NCBI RefSeq assembly: GCF_002259645.1
Contig: NZ_MWWV01000008.1
Location: 1 to 63,381, forward strand
Reading direction: 5' to 3'
DNA: 63,381 nt
From: Bifidobacterium tissieri
GTDB lineage: Bacteria; Actinomycetota; Actinomycetes; Actinomycetales; Bifidobacteriaceae
The notes beneath the pieces were generated by a model. That model was not told where the DNA came from. It did no database searches and was given only the letters and a program-made list of their open reading frames with translations. Below are positions 10,229 through 19,640 of the stretch, piece after piece; positions within the stretch are counted from its first letter, which is position 1; every line of letters begins with the position of its first letter. The position numbers and the translations under genes are program-made.

Positions 10229-11052
10229 TACATCACCTCCGCGAACTTACGGCTGTTCACACGGAACACGTGCACGCCCACCCAGATCAGGATCACGGTA
10301 AGGGCAAGCGGAATGATCGGCACCCACCAGTGGCCGAACTGATTCCACACGGTCGGTTGGGTTTCCGGGGCGATGAAATTGTGACGAATGTCCTGAATCG
10401 CCTGCGCGATCGGGTTGAGCAGTTCAAAACGTGCCACTTCCGCGTAGAATCCACCCTTGTTGGTCACATAACTCAGCGGGTAGATGATCGGCATACCGTA
10501 GAAGATGATCTGCTGCAGCACTTCCCAGATGTGCGCGATATCGCGGTAGTAGGCGTACATGGTGCTGAAGATCAGCGCCATACCGAGTGCCAGAACCCAC
10601 AGTTGGATCACGCTGAACGGCACGAGCAGCACTCGCCAGGTGAAATGCACATGATTGAAGATCGCGAAGATCAGCACCACCACGTAGTTGATGGCGAGAC
10701 TGATCATCGATCCACAGGTCGCCGAAACCACCACGATGTAGTTCGGGAAGTGGATCTTACGCAGCAGATCACCGCGATCGACAATGGCATGCAGGCCGAT
10801 GGACGTGGCCTCCGCCACGAAGTTCCACGAACAGATACCAAGCAGCAGCACTACGGGGTATGTGGGGGTACCGTCGGTCATGCGCAGGAACTTGCCGAAC
10901 ACGAGGTACATCACTGCGAACAGCATCAGCGGCTTGAGCACGGACCATGCCACGCCGAGGAACGAGCCCTGGTATCGCAGTTTGAAATCAGTCTTGACCA
11001 GTCCACGCAGCACGATCAGCGCGTAGCTGTACCGGTCCTGGATTTGTTTCAT
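10228..11052 (-). CDS. Polysaccharide ABC exporter permease, Wzm-like
   Basis: The 274-residue ABC-2 type permease begins MKQIQDRYSYALIVLRGLVKTD. The KLRYQGSFLGVAWSVLKPL motif is characteristic of Wzm/TagG/KpsM permeases. About six membrane segments are visible (PLMLFAVMYLVFG through VILIWVGVHVFRV). Typical family length is 260-280. The start at 11052 is preferred over the longer reading frame to 11151, whose first 33 residues look non-coding; a GTG at 11064 is also possible. It is the first gene of the minus-strand unit 11052 to 5434, which also holds the ATPase, the GlfT2-like enzyme and glf. Confidence 0.92.
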   Translation of the reverse strand: MKQIQDRYSYALIVLRGLVKTDFKLRYQGSFLGVAWSVLKPLMLFAVMYLVFGKFLRMTDGTPTYPVVLLLGICSWNFVAEATSIGLHAIVDRGDLLRKIHFPNYIVVVSATCGSMISLAINYVVVLIFAIFNHVHFTWRVLLVPFSVIQLWVLALGMALIFSTMYAYYRDIAHIWEVLQQIIFYGMPIIYPLSYVTNKGGFYAEVARFELLNPIAQAIQDIRHNFIAPETQPTVWNQFGHWWVPIIPLALTVILIWVGVHVFRVNSRKFAEVM

Positions 11053-11216
11053 CACTGTCTTCACGGCGTTCCATCGTATCAGCGAGCCGATATAACAACG
11101 GTTCCAAGCCCTCCGATGGTCACACGGTCTGCGCATGGGGACACAGACCATGCTTATGCATTTCAGGAAGACACTGATTTATGGTTCTCGCAAACAAGCC
11201 ATGATGCACACAGTTA

Positions 11217-12413
11217 TCAGACCGGTTTAAAAGCATCCATAATGGTGATGTTGCTCGTCCACATTCCACGCCCTTCCCTACGTACAAGTCCCAATTCAGC
11301 GAGACGTTTCAGATCTCGGGAAAGCATCCGGGCACGTTTTGTCTCATCATTACCGTATTTGGCTGCAATACGCGGGGTCAACTGGCTAATCTGCTGCCGC
11401 TCTAGTGAGCCTGACATATTCGACATGGCAATCACAACGTCACGCCTTCTGTCACGCGCGACTCCGGAAGGCTCATCTCGGAGCACTTCATAGACAAGGC
11501 TCTCCCACGCAATCTTTCTCTGCTGGTCCTGAACCCGCTCAATCTGGTCACGAAGCTTCTCTACGAATCCCACTGCGCTGTAATGAACAAATCCAGATGC
11601 GTCTCCGTTCCTCGAAGACTCGCTCAATCGAAGATAATACTTATCCCTCGTCTGATTGTAATAATCGGCAAGGGTATTCGCAGAAATCCACGGGACCACT
11701 CCGGAATGATCAAGTATCGCCGTCTCCACCAAGCGAGCCGTACGTCCATTGCCGTCTCCGAAACCGTGAATCCACACCAGATACAGGTGCGCCAGTACCG
11801 CAGCCAGGAAGCAGAGGTAAAACCGCATATCCTCTTGATCGTCGTTACAGGCATCCGCCGGCTCAAGGTATTCAGTGTTTAGCCATTCGCACAAGCGATC
11901 CATCAGATAAGGGACATCTTCGGGAGGGGCTCCACGATAGGATCCCACCACCATCTGTCCGGTGCAATACTCACCAGGAACTACATAATCTTCGACTTCA
12001 AGACCGTCCAATACTTTGCGGTTCTGGTCCTTGATCCATTCCGCAGACAAGCGGAACCGTTCGCCGCTTCTACCGGAGGAATCAATATCCTTCAAAGCCC
12101 CCAAGACATTGTCAACTTCCTGTTCAAGGTATCGCTGAGAAGGAGGTAACTTCTCCTTTCCCTCCCGCAGCGCCATCACCTGGGCTTCAGACAATGTGTT
12201 TCCTTCAATGGCGGTTGAGGCCAACGCGCCTTTGATCATATAGATACGAGACAAGTCTCTTTGTAATGCCGGCTTTAGCGGAGTACCCGACAAATGCTTG
12301 CATTTGGAGTAAGCTTCGCCGAGCTTGGCCCACAACGGAGCAAACGATACTGCGTAGCGAAACGAAATCCACGGATTCTGCTGCTCATATCTACGACCGT
12401 CTCCCATGGCCAA
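11217..12413 (-). CDS. Fic family protein with N-terminal inhibitory motif and C-terminal winged helix
   Basis: The 398-residue protein contains the Fic core HGFGDGNGRTAR at about residues 215-226, where the catalytic His is followed by the phosphate-binding loop. Upstream, LASTAIEGNTLS carries the (S/T)xxxE(G/N) inhibitory motif, so this is a self-inhibited class II Fic protein. The C-terminal 100 residues look like a winged helix (QQISQLTPRIAAKYG, RDLKRLAELGLVRREG). Known chemistry of the family: AMP transfer from ATP to a hydroxyl of a target protein. The start is probably TTG at 12413, 5 bp after GGAG; the next ATG is 12407. No partner toxin or antitoxin gene is adjacent, so a housekeeping or regulatory AMPylator is as likely as a toxin. 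Base composition is less GC-rich than its neighbours. Confidence 0.9.
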   Translation of the reverse strand: MAMGDGRRYEQQNPWISFRYAVSFAPLWAKLGEAYSKCKHLSGTPLKPALQRDLSRIYMIKGALASTAIEGNTLSEAQVMALREGKEKLPPSQRYLEQEVDNVLGALKDIDSSGRSGERFRLSAEWIKDQNRKVLDGLEVEDYVVPGEYCTGQMVVGSYRGAPPEDVPYLMDRLCEWLNTEYLEPADACNDDQEDMRFYLCFLAAVLAHLYLVWIHGFGDGNGRTARLVETAILDHSGVVPWISANTLADYYNQTRDKYYLRLSESSRNGDASGFVHYSAVGFVEKLRDQIERVQDQQRKIAWESLVYEVLRDEPSGVARDRRRDVVIAMSNMSGSLERQQISQLTPRIAAKYGNDETKRARMLSRDLKRLAELGLVRREGRGMWTSNITIMDAFKPV

Positions 12414-12671
12414 CCACGCTCCTCAAGCAATAACCATTTCAGGTGTCCTTTACAATTGTCCAGTGTATACGTCCATAGACAATCGATGTAATATCAGCGA
12501 TAAGCCGAACTTTTACCAGCGGTCTTGGTACCGGAATCCACCTGTTAAACACGGTTTCGAGATACCAACTTCAACTATTGACATGTCCTTTTGTCGATGC
12601 AACAGTTAATAAGACCAGCATCACCGCAGTCCTACATCAAGTTTGTCAGTTGTGCTCTTAGCATTGACTCT

Positions 12672-14003
12672 ATGAGTAAAGAGATCCAGCAAACTGGTCA
12701 CGATCCCAAAGTCAGCGTCATCATGGCGGTCTACAACGCAGCCTCTTACCTTGAGCAGAGTATCGGTAGTCTGCTGGATCAGACGTTTACTGATTACGAG
12801 ATTCTCTGCGTGGACGACGGTTCAACCGATGAATCGTGCGATGTTATCAACGGGTTGATCGACGTACACCCGAACGGGTCACGAATCCGGCTTCTTCACA
12901 CATCTCATGTGGGAGTCGGCGAAGCTCGCAATATTGCGCTTCAGCAGGCCCGAGGGCAATACATTGCCTTCCTTGACTCCGATGACTATGCCGACCCTAA
13001 GATGCTGGAAAAAGCCGTGACCAAGGCGGATGACACGCGGGCAGACATCGTTATATGGGACGTCTGGTTCATGGACCACAAGTCCGGTCAGGAGATATAT
13101 CCGCCAGTTGGAACTCTCAACTTCCATTACTTTGACGACGGTTCCGGCACGTTCTCATATGAGAAGAATCCCGATTACATCTTCACATCGTTCCAGAACT
13201 GGGTGTGGAACAAACTGTTCCGACGTGATTTTCTGAAGGAAAACGATATCAAGTTCCCCAATCTGGCACGAACCGAGGATCTGGAATTCACCTGTCTGGC
13301 CCTCGTTGAGGCCAAACGCATAGCGGTTATCTATGAACGTCTGGTGAAATATCGAATCAACAGGGGCTCGTCCAACATGGATACCGTCGACCTGCATCCG
13401 CTGGACTTCCTAACAGCGTTCGTCGATCTCAAAGAAGAACTGGTCCGTCGCGGCATCTATCAGAACGTGCGGATGAGCTACATCAATTGGGCACTGTCAT
13501 CTGCTCTCTTTAATCTCTCAACGCAGGCACGATACGAGACTTTCCTGAGCGTGTTCAATGCATTGCGAGACTACGGATTCCGGCAGATGGATATCACCGA
13601 CCAACTCACGCGTGAAGACATCCAGAACGAAGCGTGGTGGAATGAGTATCAGACCATGTTGGCAAGTACTCCGGAGGAGCTACTTCTGCATTATCTCCGG
13701 GACACTCGTCGGAATGAAGCGTTCTTCATTTGCGAGCTCAATAAGGCCGACCGAGAAAAGAACAAGCTGAGCCAGACGATTAACACATTGAACCAGACGG
13801 TTCAAGAGCAGCAGGAGCATGTTACCGAACTCAAGACGGCACTTGAACACGAGCAGGAAACCGCACGACATGAACGTAAAATGCACGAGCACTGGGAACA
13901 TAAAGCGCAGGCGACTCGCAACTCAATCACTTTCAAGGTTGGCCGCATCGTCATCTTCCCACTTCATGCGGTGAAGCGTTTGGTACAAGCAATCAGACGA
14001 TAG
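12672..14003 (+). CDS. GT2 family glycosyltransferase with C-terminal coiled coil
   Basis: A GT-A fold starts with VSVIMAVYNAASYLEQSIGS, followed by ILCVDDGSTDESCD and IAFLDSDDYADPKMLEKA (DxD). Later NWVWNKLFRRDFLKE and EDLEFTCLALVEAKRIAVI complete the EpsE/WcaA-like domain to about residue 290. Residues about 360-415 are a Gln/Glu/His-rich coiled coil, and the last 30 are basic and hydrophobic (VGRIVIFPLHAVKRLVQAIRR), suggesting membrane association. Probable role: addition of a sugar in surface-polysaccharide synthesis. It is 442 residues from the ATG at 12672. That start has no good ribosome site, and an upstream in-frame ATG at 12591 cannot be excluded. It is transcribed opposite to the flanking glycan genes. 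Confidence 0.9.
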   Translation: MSKEIQQTGHDPKVSVIMAVYNAASYLEQSIGSLLDQTFTDYEILCVDDGSTDESCDVINGLIDVHPNGSRIRLLHTSHVGVGEARNIALQQARGQYIAFLDSDDYADPKMLEKAVTKADDTRADIVIWDVWFMDHKSGQEIYPPVGTLNFHYFDDGSGTFSYEKNPDYIFTSFQNWVWNKLFRRDFLKENDIKFPNLARTEDLEFTCLALVEAKRIAVIYERLVKYRINRGSSNMDTVDLHPLDFLTAFVDLKEELVRRGIYQNVRMSYINWALSSALFNLSTQARYETFLSVFNALRDYGFRQMDITDQLTREDIQNEAWWNEYQTMLASTPEELLLHYLRDTRRNEAFFICELNKADREKNKLSQTINTLNQTVQEQQEHVTELKTALEHEQETARHERKMHEHWEHKAQATRNSITFKVGRIVIFPLHAVKRLVQAIRR

Positions 14004-14055
14004 CCGCAAGGTTACACAAGCTGAAGCAGACAAAGGAACTCAACGCAAATAATGT

Positions 14056-14094
14056 GAGAGGCGCTGTCCGGCATCGAACCAGACAGCGCCTCTC
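14056..14094. terminator. Bidirectional terminator hairpin
   Basis: The 13-bp perfect stem GAGAGGCGCTGTC (14056-14068) pairs with GACAGCGCCTCTC (14082-14094), with a 13-base loop. It lies between the convergent GT2 gene (stop 14003) and the second GlfT2-like gene (stop 14136). T-rich ATTTCTC follows on the plus side. Confidence 0.85.
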
Positions 14095-14135
14095 ATTTCT
14101 CAATCACAGTCACACAGGCACTGCGAACGAGCCGA

Positions 14136-16007
14136 CTACTCCATGTCCAGGTAGTTCTTCCAGTACTTTACGGAAGTTAGTTCGGGACGGGCTGCGGCGT
14201 ATTCGGCGCGCAGACGGTCGATGTTCTTCCTGTAGTACTTGAGGTCGCGCTCGTAACGCTTGACGATCTCCTCGTAGCGAGCAGCATCCTTGATACGGAT
14301 GGCACCCTTCTTGTTGTACCAATCGATCACGATCAGGTACTTCTTGCCACGAATCACACCAGCCGGGTATGCCCAACCGAGCAGCGGAATTACAGCGTAG
14401 CCTTCGCCCTCGGTCTTCAGCAGACGCTGACCATTGTTAGTGGCGTAATCCTGCAGACGCTCGAGACGGGTACGCGGCTTGTCGCTGTCGACGAGCTGGC
14501 GGGTGATCTGGCTGATATCGAAGCCGGTGATGTGCAGATCCTCGGCCTGACGCTGCAGTTCCTCAAATCCTACGAGCTGTTCCTTGCGCTTGTTGGCACG
14601 CATGAACGTGGCTTCGGCGACACCGGGCTTGGAGATGAATCGCGGGCCCTTGAGGAAGTCCTCGAACGCGTCGAGGCACAGCTCAGCATTGGCGTATCCG
14701 AACTTCTTGAGCTCGAGGCGGATGTTGTTGTGCAGCTCGTGCATGAAGTCGGAGTGCGGGGCGAAACCGGTGGTGCACTGGGCGATCATGGTGTTACGCG
14801 TGGTCTGATAACGCTCCACAGCGGCGTTGTAGCGCACGTGGAACGACATGTGCCAGATGCACAGACCGTTCATGGTGATGAGCTCACGCTGGCAACGCAC
14901 ACCGTATTCCGCATCGTCGCAACGCACGAATACAGGCAGCGGCAGGCCTTCTTCCTTGATCACGCTGATCGGGATGCAGCAGTACCACCAAGCGGCGTAA
15001 CGCTGGTTGTACTTGGTGATGGCCTTGGGCAGCTTGAAGACCTCGTTAAACACCACATCTTCGTACTTGGTAAGACGCAGCGGAGGCTTGGCAGGAGCGA
15101 ACGTGCCTTCTTCGGTCATGAAACCGGTGTCTTCCCACTGGTCCTCGCCGATCTCGTAGTTGAGCATGGCACCGCTGATCATGGCATCCGCGTACTGCGG
15201 CTTGAGAATGCGCAGCAGGTTGTAGGTGCGCTTGATGCTCTCCGGAGAGACGGCGACATCATCGTCCATGAGCAGAATGTTGGTGGCCTGAGGCTTCTGC
15301 TCCATGGCCTCGATCATGCCGCGGGTGAATCCGCCGGCACCACCCACGTTCTGGTTCGGACGAACGATCACATGGTCGTCACTCAGCGCTTCAGCATCGA
15401 GAGTACGACCGTTATCGATCACGTACATGTGGAAGTGCTTGGCGATATCGTCGCCGGAACCAAGGATCTGCTCCTTTACGAGTCCGATGTTGCGCTCGAT
15501 GAAGCTTTCCTTCTTGAACGTGGTGGTGGACAGCACGAATTCGACAGGACGGAAGTCGCCTTCGAAGTCAAGGGAGTAGTAGCTGTTGCGAATAGCGACC
15601 TTGCCCTCGGTGGTGATCTCGAAGCCGACGATCACGGCATCGGAGTCGATCTGCAGTTCAAAGTCCAACGTCTGCCACTCGTCGGATGCCTTCAGCTTGT
15701 ACGGGTCGCCCACCGGCTCGGGATGAGCGGAGAACACACCGCCCTTGGTCTGCTGCACGCTCACGGCAGCACCCTGAAGCTCAAGGTGCAGGTAGAACTT
15801 CTTCGCGCGAGTGTACTTCTGCAGCTTCTGCACGGACAGCGAGTTGAAGTATGTGGAGAAGTCGTAGACACCCCGGTCGTACATGATCCAGGTGTTGTTC
15901 TCCTTGTCTTCAAGGAGCGAGCCCTCCGCCTTGCAATACAGCGACGGATAGCTCAAGGACCGGGGATTCTTCTCCAGCAGGACATTAGCGAACTTGATCG
16001 TTGGCAT
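14136..16007 (-). CDS. Second GlfT2-like galactofuranosyltransferase (GT2)
   Basis: The 623-residue homolog of GlfT2 has an N-terminal beta-rich domain (YKLKASDEWQTLDFELQ). The GT-A core has LLMDDDVAVSPESIKRTYN, WWYCCIPISVIKEEGLPLP and FVRCDDAEYGVRCQRE, then LCIWHMSFHVRYN with the conserved His. It shares the motif order of the 6673-8772 gene but is clearly a diverged paralog. The pair could perform different linkages or chain stages, as initiating and elongating galactofuranosyltransferases do elsewhere; that division is an inference. ATG at 16007 is preceded by GAGGTGAGT; a GTG at 16013 is also in frame. It follows the AT-rich membrane-protein genes on the same strand but keeps host-like GC. 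Confidence 0.88.
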   Translation of the reverse strand: MPTIKFANVLLEKNPRSLSYPSLYCKAEGSLLEDKENNTWIMYDRGVYDFSTYFNSLSVQKLQKYTRAKKFYLHLELQGAAVSVQQTKGGVFSAHPEPVGDPYKLKASDEWQTLDFELQIDSDAVIVGFEITTEGKVAIRNSYYSLDFEGDFRPVEFVLSTTTFKKESFIERNIGLVKEQILGSGDDIAKHFHMYVIDNGRTLDAEALSDDHVIVRPNQNVGGAGGFTRGMIEAMEQKPQATNILLMDDDVAVSPESIKRTYNLLRILKPQYADAMISGAMLNYEIGEDQWEDTGFMTEEGTFAPAKPPLRLTKYEDVVFNEVFKLPKAITKYNQRYAAWWYCCIPISVIKEEGLPLPVFVRCDDAEYGVRCQRELITMNGLCIWHMSFHVRYNAAVERYQTTRNTMIAQCTTGFAPHSDFMHELHNNIRLELKKFGYANAELCLDAFEDFLKGPRFISKPGVAEATFMRANKRKEQLVGFEELQRQAEDLHITGFDISQITRQLVDSDKPRTRLERLQDYATNNGQRLLKTEGEGYAVIPLLGWAYPAGVIRGKKYLIVIDWYNKKGAIRIKDAARYEEIVKRYERDLKYYRKNIDRLRAEYAAARPELTSVKYWKNYLDME

Positions 16008-16119
16008 ACTCACCTCATCAGAATCATGTGTGACTGGGATTAGCCTAGCATATGAAAACTATATATATCACTAGCCTCTAACCTCTCATCCAGCTGCAAT
16101 GGGTAATTGCAGTGCGCGA

Positions 16120-17757
16120 CTACTTACTTGTCGACATTTTCTGACAGCGTTCAACGACCTTTCCCAGCACGCCAGATCCCCACTGCCCAATAACTGCAAG
16201 ACCTGCACCAGCCAGCGGAATCATCATGATATACGCCGGCATAATATATTGGGATTGAGCTTCCCAGAGCAGATAAAGCAACGCCATACCAAAAGGAATC
16301 ATTACAATATTGATTTGATAAACAGTAAGCTGCTTACGATAGAAAAACAAAGCAATAGCACTGCCTAATAGGAGTAAAAACTGTATTACGTCACAAATAT
16401 TTGAAAATATGGAATGTAATTTACCATAATACATAGAATGCAATACAACACTCATGGGTCGATCGCTCATTGCGGGACGATCCGATCTGCCTGATGACCA
16501 ATTACTCGCCAATAAGGACTCATAAGTCGGTTCGGTCCACTCTGAGAGAAATTTCTTACTAAAGAAGCTAATAGCATACCAGGGATCATCTTCAAAACTT
16601 TTCAGAGAATTCTGAATCGACTCCATAGAGTCTAGCTTAGCTTGTTCGGGATCATAATTATCAGCAGGCCAACTAGCAGGATAGCCATTGTACCATCCCG
16701 CGTTATCTGGCATAGCTTCTTGCGGTCGTTGCAAGCCCATGGCAATCCAGACAACCTTCGGCAATCCTTTATCGGTCTCATATCCAGATTGGTTACCAAT
16801 ACCAGCAATCACAAAACCTGACAGCACATAAAAAACCACAGCAAGAAAAATACAGATCAATTCACTCCAATGGAATTGTTTAATCAAAGAAACAATCCAA
16901 GTGACTATCATTGCCATGAACACATAAATCATCGTCGATTTCAAGAGAATGGCAACAATTATAAAGAAAGCGCTGGCGATTCCTTGATTCAGTTTCTTCT
17001 CTCTCAGAGAGCGACACTGGAACAAAAGCGCCAGCAATACAAACGGCAAAGATAAGGTATTGCCATATGCAAAGGTGACATAGATGATTTGCGGAACAAA
17101 AAAGAAACAAAGTAACAATGTAATTTTGACAGCTTTTTCATCTCTAAAGAGCTCATGCGAAAGTTTTCCTAGTAACAAAAATGAAAATGATGTAAAAAAT
17201 ACATTAAGAATTTCAATTGCGAGATAATCACCATCACCAAAGATCCAGTTCACCATACGGAAAACAAACATCAAAGGCAACTGATAAGGGTATCGTTCCA
17301 TTGCTCCATTAGCGCAAGCCGCCCAAGTTTCATCACTCGGGATACTACAATCAGGCATAAGAGAAGGATTGTTCAAACCACGTGCAACAAAAAAGGTATC
17401 GTATGAATCCCACTCAGGCCATACATGAGCCAAAGCTATCCACCCAAGACCAAGTATAAATGTATAGAAAAACAAAATTTTTAAAATGGTCTGTAAATTA
17501 ACCCTATTTAGGAAATTACAATAATTTAACAAAGATACCAAGAAAATTGCAGCTAGGGCAATGATAGCCGTTGTCCACCAATTCTCAAGAGAAAAGACGA
17601 CACGATAATTATAATCCGGTAAATAAACCGTTACAAATAGCGAAAGAATTCCAACGACCAAAAAAAAGACAATGGAGACCCAAACGACAATGCGTTCAAC
17701 AAACCATGAAATTCCTATTGAAATCGAATTCAATCGAGCTTTGACACCTGAACTCAT
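16120..17757 (-). CDS. Polytopic membrane protein, GT-C glycosyltransferase-like
   Basis: The 545-residue protein has roughly 11-13 hydrophobic segments. After the first segments comes WPEWDSYDTFFVARGLNNP, an acidic extracellular-loop motif of the kind seen in GT-C/mannosyltransferase-like proteins that use polyprenyl-phosphate sugars. A soluble loop of about 110 residues (about 330-440, rich in Trp, Pro and Ser) precedes the last segments. GAGGGGAGAAAA stands before the ATG at 17757. Base composition is markedly AT-rich compared with glf and the GlfT2-like genes, suggesting later acquisition. Probably acts with the GtrB-like transferase at 19641-20600 to transfer a sugar to the surface glycan, but no specific family name can be proven. 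Confidence 0.7.
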   Translation of the reverse strand: MSSGVKARLNSISIGISWFVERIVVWVSIVFFLVVGILSLFVTVYLPDYNYRVVFSLENWWTTAIIALAAIFLVSLLNYCNFLNRVNLQTILKILFFYTFILGLGWIALAHVWPEWDSYDTFFVARGLNNPSLMPDCSIPSDETWAACANGAMERYPYQLPLMFVFRMVNWIFGDGDYLAIEILNVFFTSFSFLLLGKLSHELFRDEKAVKITLLLCFFFVPQIIYVTFAYGNTLSLPFVLLALLFQCRSLREKKLNQGIASAFFIIVAILLKSTMIYVFMAMIVTWIVSLIKQFHWSELICIFLAVVFYVLSGFVIAGIGNQSGYETDKGLPKVVWIAMGLQRPQEAMPDNAGWYNGYPASWPADNYDPEQAKLDSMESIQNSLKSFEDDPWYAISFFSKKFLSEWTEPTYESLLASNWSSGRSDRPAMSDRPMSVVLHSMYYGKLHSIFSNICDVIQFLLLLGSAIALFFYRKQLTVYQINIVMIPFGMALLYLLWEAQSQYIMPAYIMMIPLAGAGLAVIGQWGSGVLGKVVERCQKMSTSK

Positions 17758-17837
17758 TTTTCTCCCCTCAAAGAGACATCCTACTCAACACTTTTCTAAA
17801 TCAGTTTTAGAAACAAATGATCATTAGGGAAAACTAA

Positions 17838-19610
17838 TTATCTCAACTGCCGTTTTGCCTTTATAAAAAGGCGCCTAACTCCCCCAGCTATTATTGCAAA
17901 CAACGATAACATTGATACAGTTTCCCCGATACGCCATGAAACTGGTTCAACAAAACTGACTGTTACATGCCCCTTATAACCATCAGGAACATGTATCACC
18001 ATCACACCATCACGATTTGCGGACAGCGAAAACTGAGAAACAGCATTTTCGGCGCGCACGGTATAATGCGGATACATCAACAACGGTACAGTGATCTCTC
18101 CGTTAGACGAGGCATCCGCGATCTCGAGATCTATAGTAGCGCCTTTTTTTTCATAGGAGGAGAGCGAGACATTTACCGGATCGGGATACTTACTCTGGTT
18201 AGCTATCAGAGTATTGACATCAGCATTTACCGGCAAATACTCTCCACTCATTACACCATAATTTCCGGTTGGCTTAAATTCCGACGAAGAAAAATCACCA
18301 ACAGGCTCCGTGTTCTGCAACCAAGTCGTAATAGCCACTCCACCCTCTACAGTGCATAAGGCGATCATCAAAGCCATGACAGGAACCGCGAGCACACGAT
18401 ACCCATTGGCTGTCTTCAAAAGGCATATCCCGATGCACGCAATCAATACAAGTAGGGCACTAGCAACACCGAGTAATCTCCAGGGAAATTGAATGGTAGC
18501 AACTATTGAGATTACCTCATTCCAAATAGCAAATCTCGAAAAATGCCAATGAAAAGCGGAGGTGGAGGCAAACAATACACAACCTGTAGTCATTACTGAT
18601 ATTATTCCAATCTTAATCCAGTTTTTGCTTTGATCATTGCCATCTATCATAATAATCGCGATAATAAACAGAAGAACACCTGACAAAAGCGTCCATCCAA
18701 CGCCAAAGGGCATATCCTGCGCTATGTCGGCAGCAGGATCGCTTGCACCTTTCATGGGAACGAAGAGCATAAATAATTGTGAAGGCTGAATGGCATGAAG
18801 AGCTGCGAAATCCATTTTCTCTTCGGCGGTGAGAGCACCAACCTTCATATTGACATTTTTGTAGAAATCAAGGAAAGGAACTATAAACCATGCTGTTAAG
18901 GCAATAGAAATAACACCGGATACCGCCAGTCTCTTCCACACAATTATCGAATGATTATGGACTAAGCCCACAATGACAAATACAAATGCGACGGGAAATA
19001 CCAATATAATGCTTACGGTATGAGATATCATAATTCCAGAACAGCCAATTGTCGTCCAGAGCCAAGAAAATCCAAATTCGCCCGTCTCTCGAAGAAAGAT
19101 ACCATATAGTCCATATGCCAGTACAGGAAAAAACATCAAAGCCGTATATTCACCAACTGACGCTCTTAAATACAAGTCCTCTAGGCGATATGGTGCCAAA
19201 GTCCATAAGTAGGCAGCTAAGATTCCTAGCGAAATGGAGCTAAACATTTTTCGACCGACAAAAAAAGTAATCAGTATTGTCGCAGCATTGATTAAAAGCA
19301 CAAATACTTTGTAAGCGGTTGTAACAGACAACCCAATTAGACATAAAATTCCCGCAGGATAGAGTAATAGGTCTCCATAAAGAACGGAAACGGGATACCC
19401 GTACCCATTTAACTGAGAAAATTGGACACGAACAGGGAATTGGCCTTGTCTAAGGGCATCAGCAATACCCTGTATACGGTATAGGTGGAAAACTAGGTCA
19501 TGACCCGTCGTGGAAATTGGCAGATATGACATATACATCGGTATATCTACCACAAGGAGCAAAACAAGGAGAGCAATGACCGTTATCTTTCCTCTCTTGG
19601 AATAATGCAT
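17838..19610 (-). CDS. Large membrane protein of the PTPS-related/YfhO-like type
   Basis: The 590-residue polytopic protein has an early loop STTGHDLVFHLYRIQGIADALRQ, then QFPVRVQFSQLNGYGYPVS and PAGILCLIGLS. This region resembles the membrane proteins annotated as 6-pyruvoyl-tetrahydropterin-synthase-related and GT-C-like. About 11 transmembrane segments are followed by a soluble C-terminal domain (about residues 430-560, beta-rich: VNVSLSSYEKKGATIDLEI) and a final membrane anchor. It is AT-rich like its neighbour and lies 30 bp downstream of the GtrB-like gene on the same strand, so probably co-transcribed. Expected role: membrane step of surface-glycan modification. Start ATG at 19610 has only a weak ribosome site. 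Confidence 0.7.
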   Translation of the reverse strand: MHYSKRGKITVIALLVLLLVVDIPMYMSYLPISTTGHDLVFHLYRIQGIADALRQGQFPVRVQFSQLNGYGYPVSVLYGDLLLYPAGILCLIGLSVTTAYKVFVLLINAATILITFFVGRKMFSSISLGILAAYLWTLAPYRLEDLYLRASVGEYTALMFFPVLAYGLYGIFLRETGEFGFSWLWTTIGCSGIMISHTVSIILVFPVAFVFVIVGLVHNHSIIVWKRLAVSGVISIALTAWFIVPFLDFYKNVNMKVGALTAEEKMDFAALHAIQPSQLFMLFVPMKGASDPAADIAQDMPFGVGWTLLSGVLLFIIAIIMIDGNDQSKNWIKIGIISVMTTGCVLFASTSAFHWHFSRFAIWNEVISIVATIQFPWRLLGVASALLVLIACIGICLLKTANGYRVLAVPVMALMIALCTVEGGVAITTWLQNTEPVGDFSSSEFKPTGNYGVMSGEYLPVNADVNTLIANQSKYPDPVNVSLSSYEKKGATIDLEIADASSNGEITVPLLMYPHYTVRAENAVSQFSLSANRDGVMVIHVPDGYKGHVTVSFVEPVSWRIGETVSMLSLFAIIAGGVRRLFIKAKRQLR

Positions 19611-19640
19611 TCTTCAATTTTCCCTTACTAGCACTCACAA

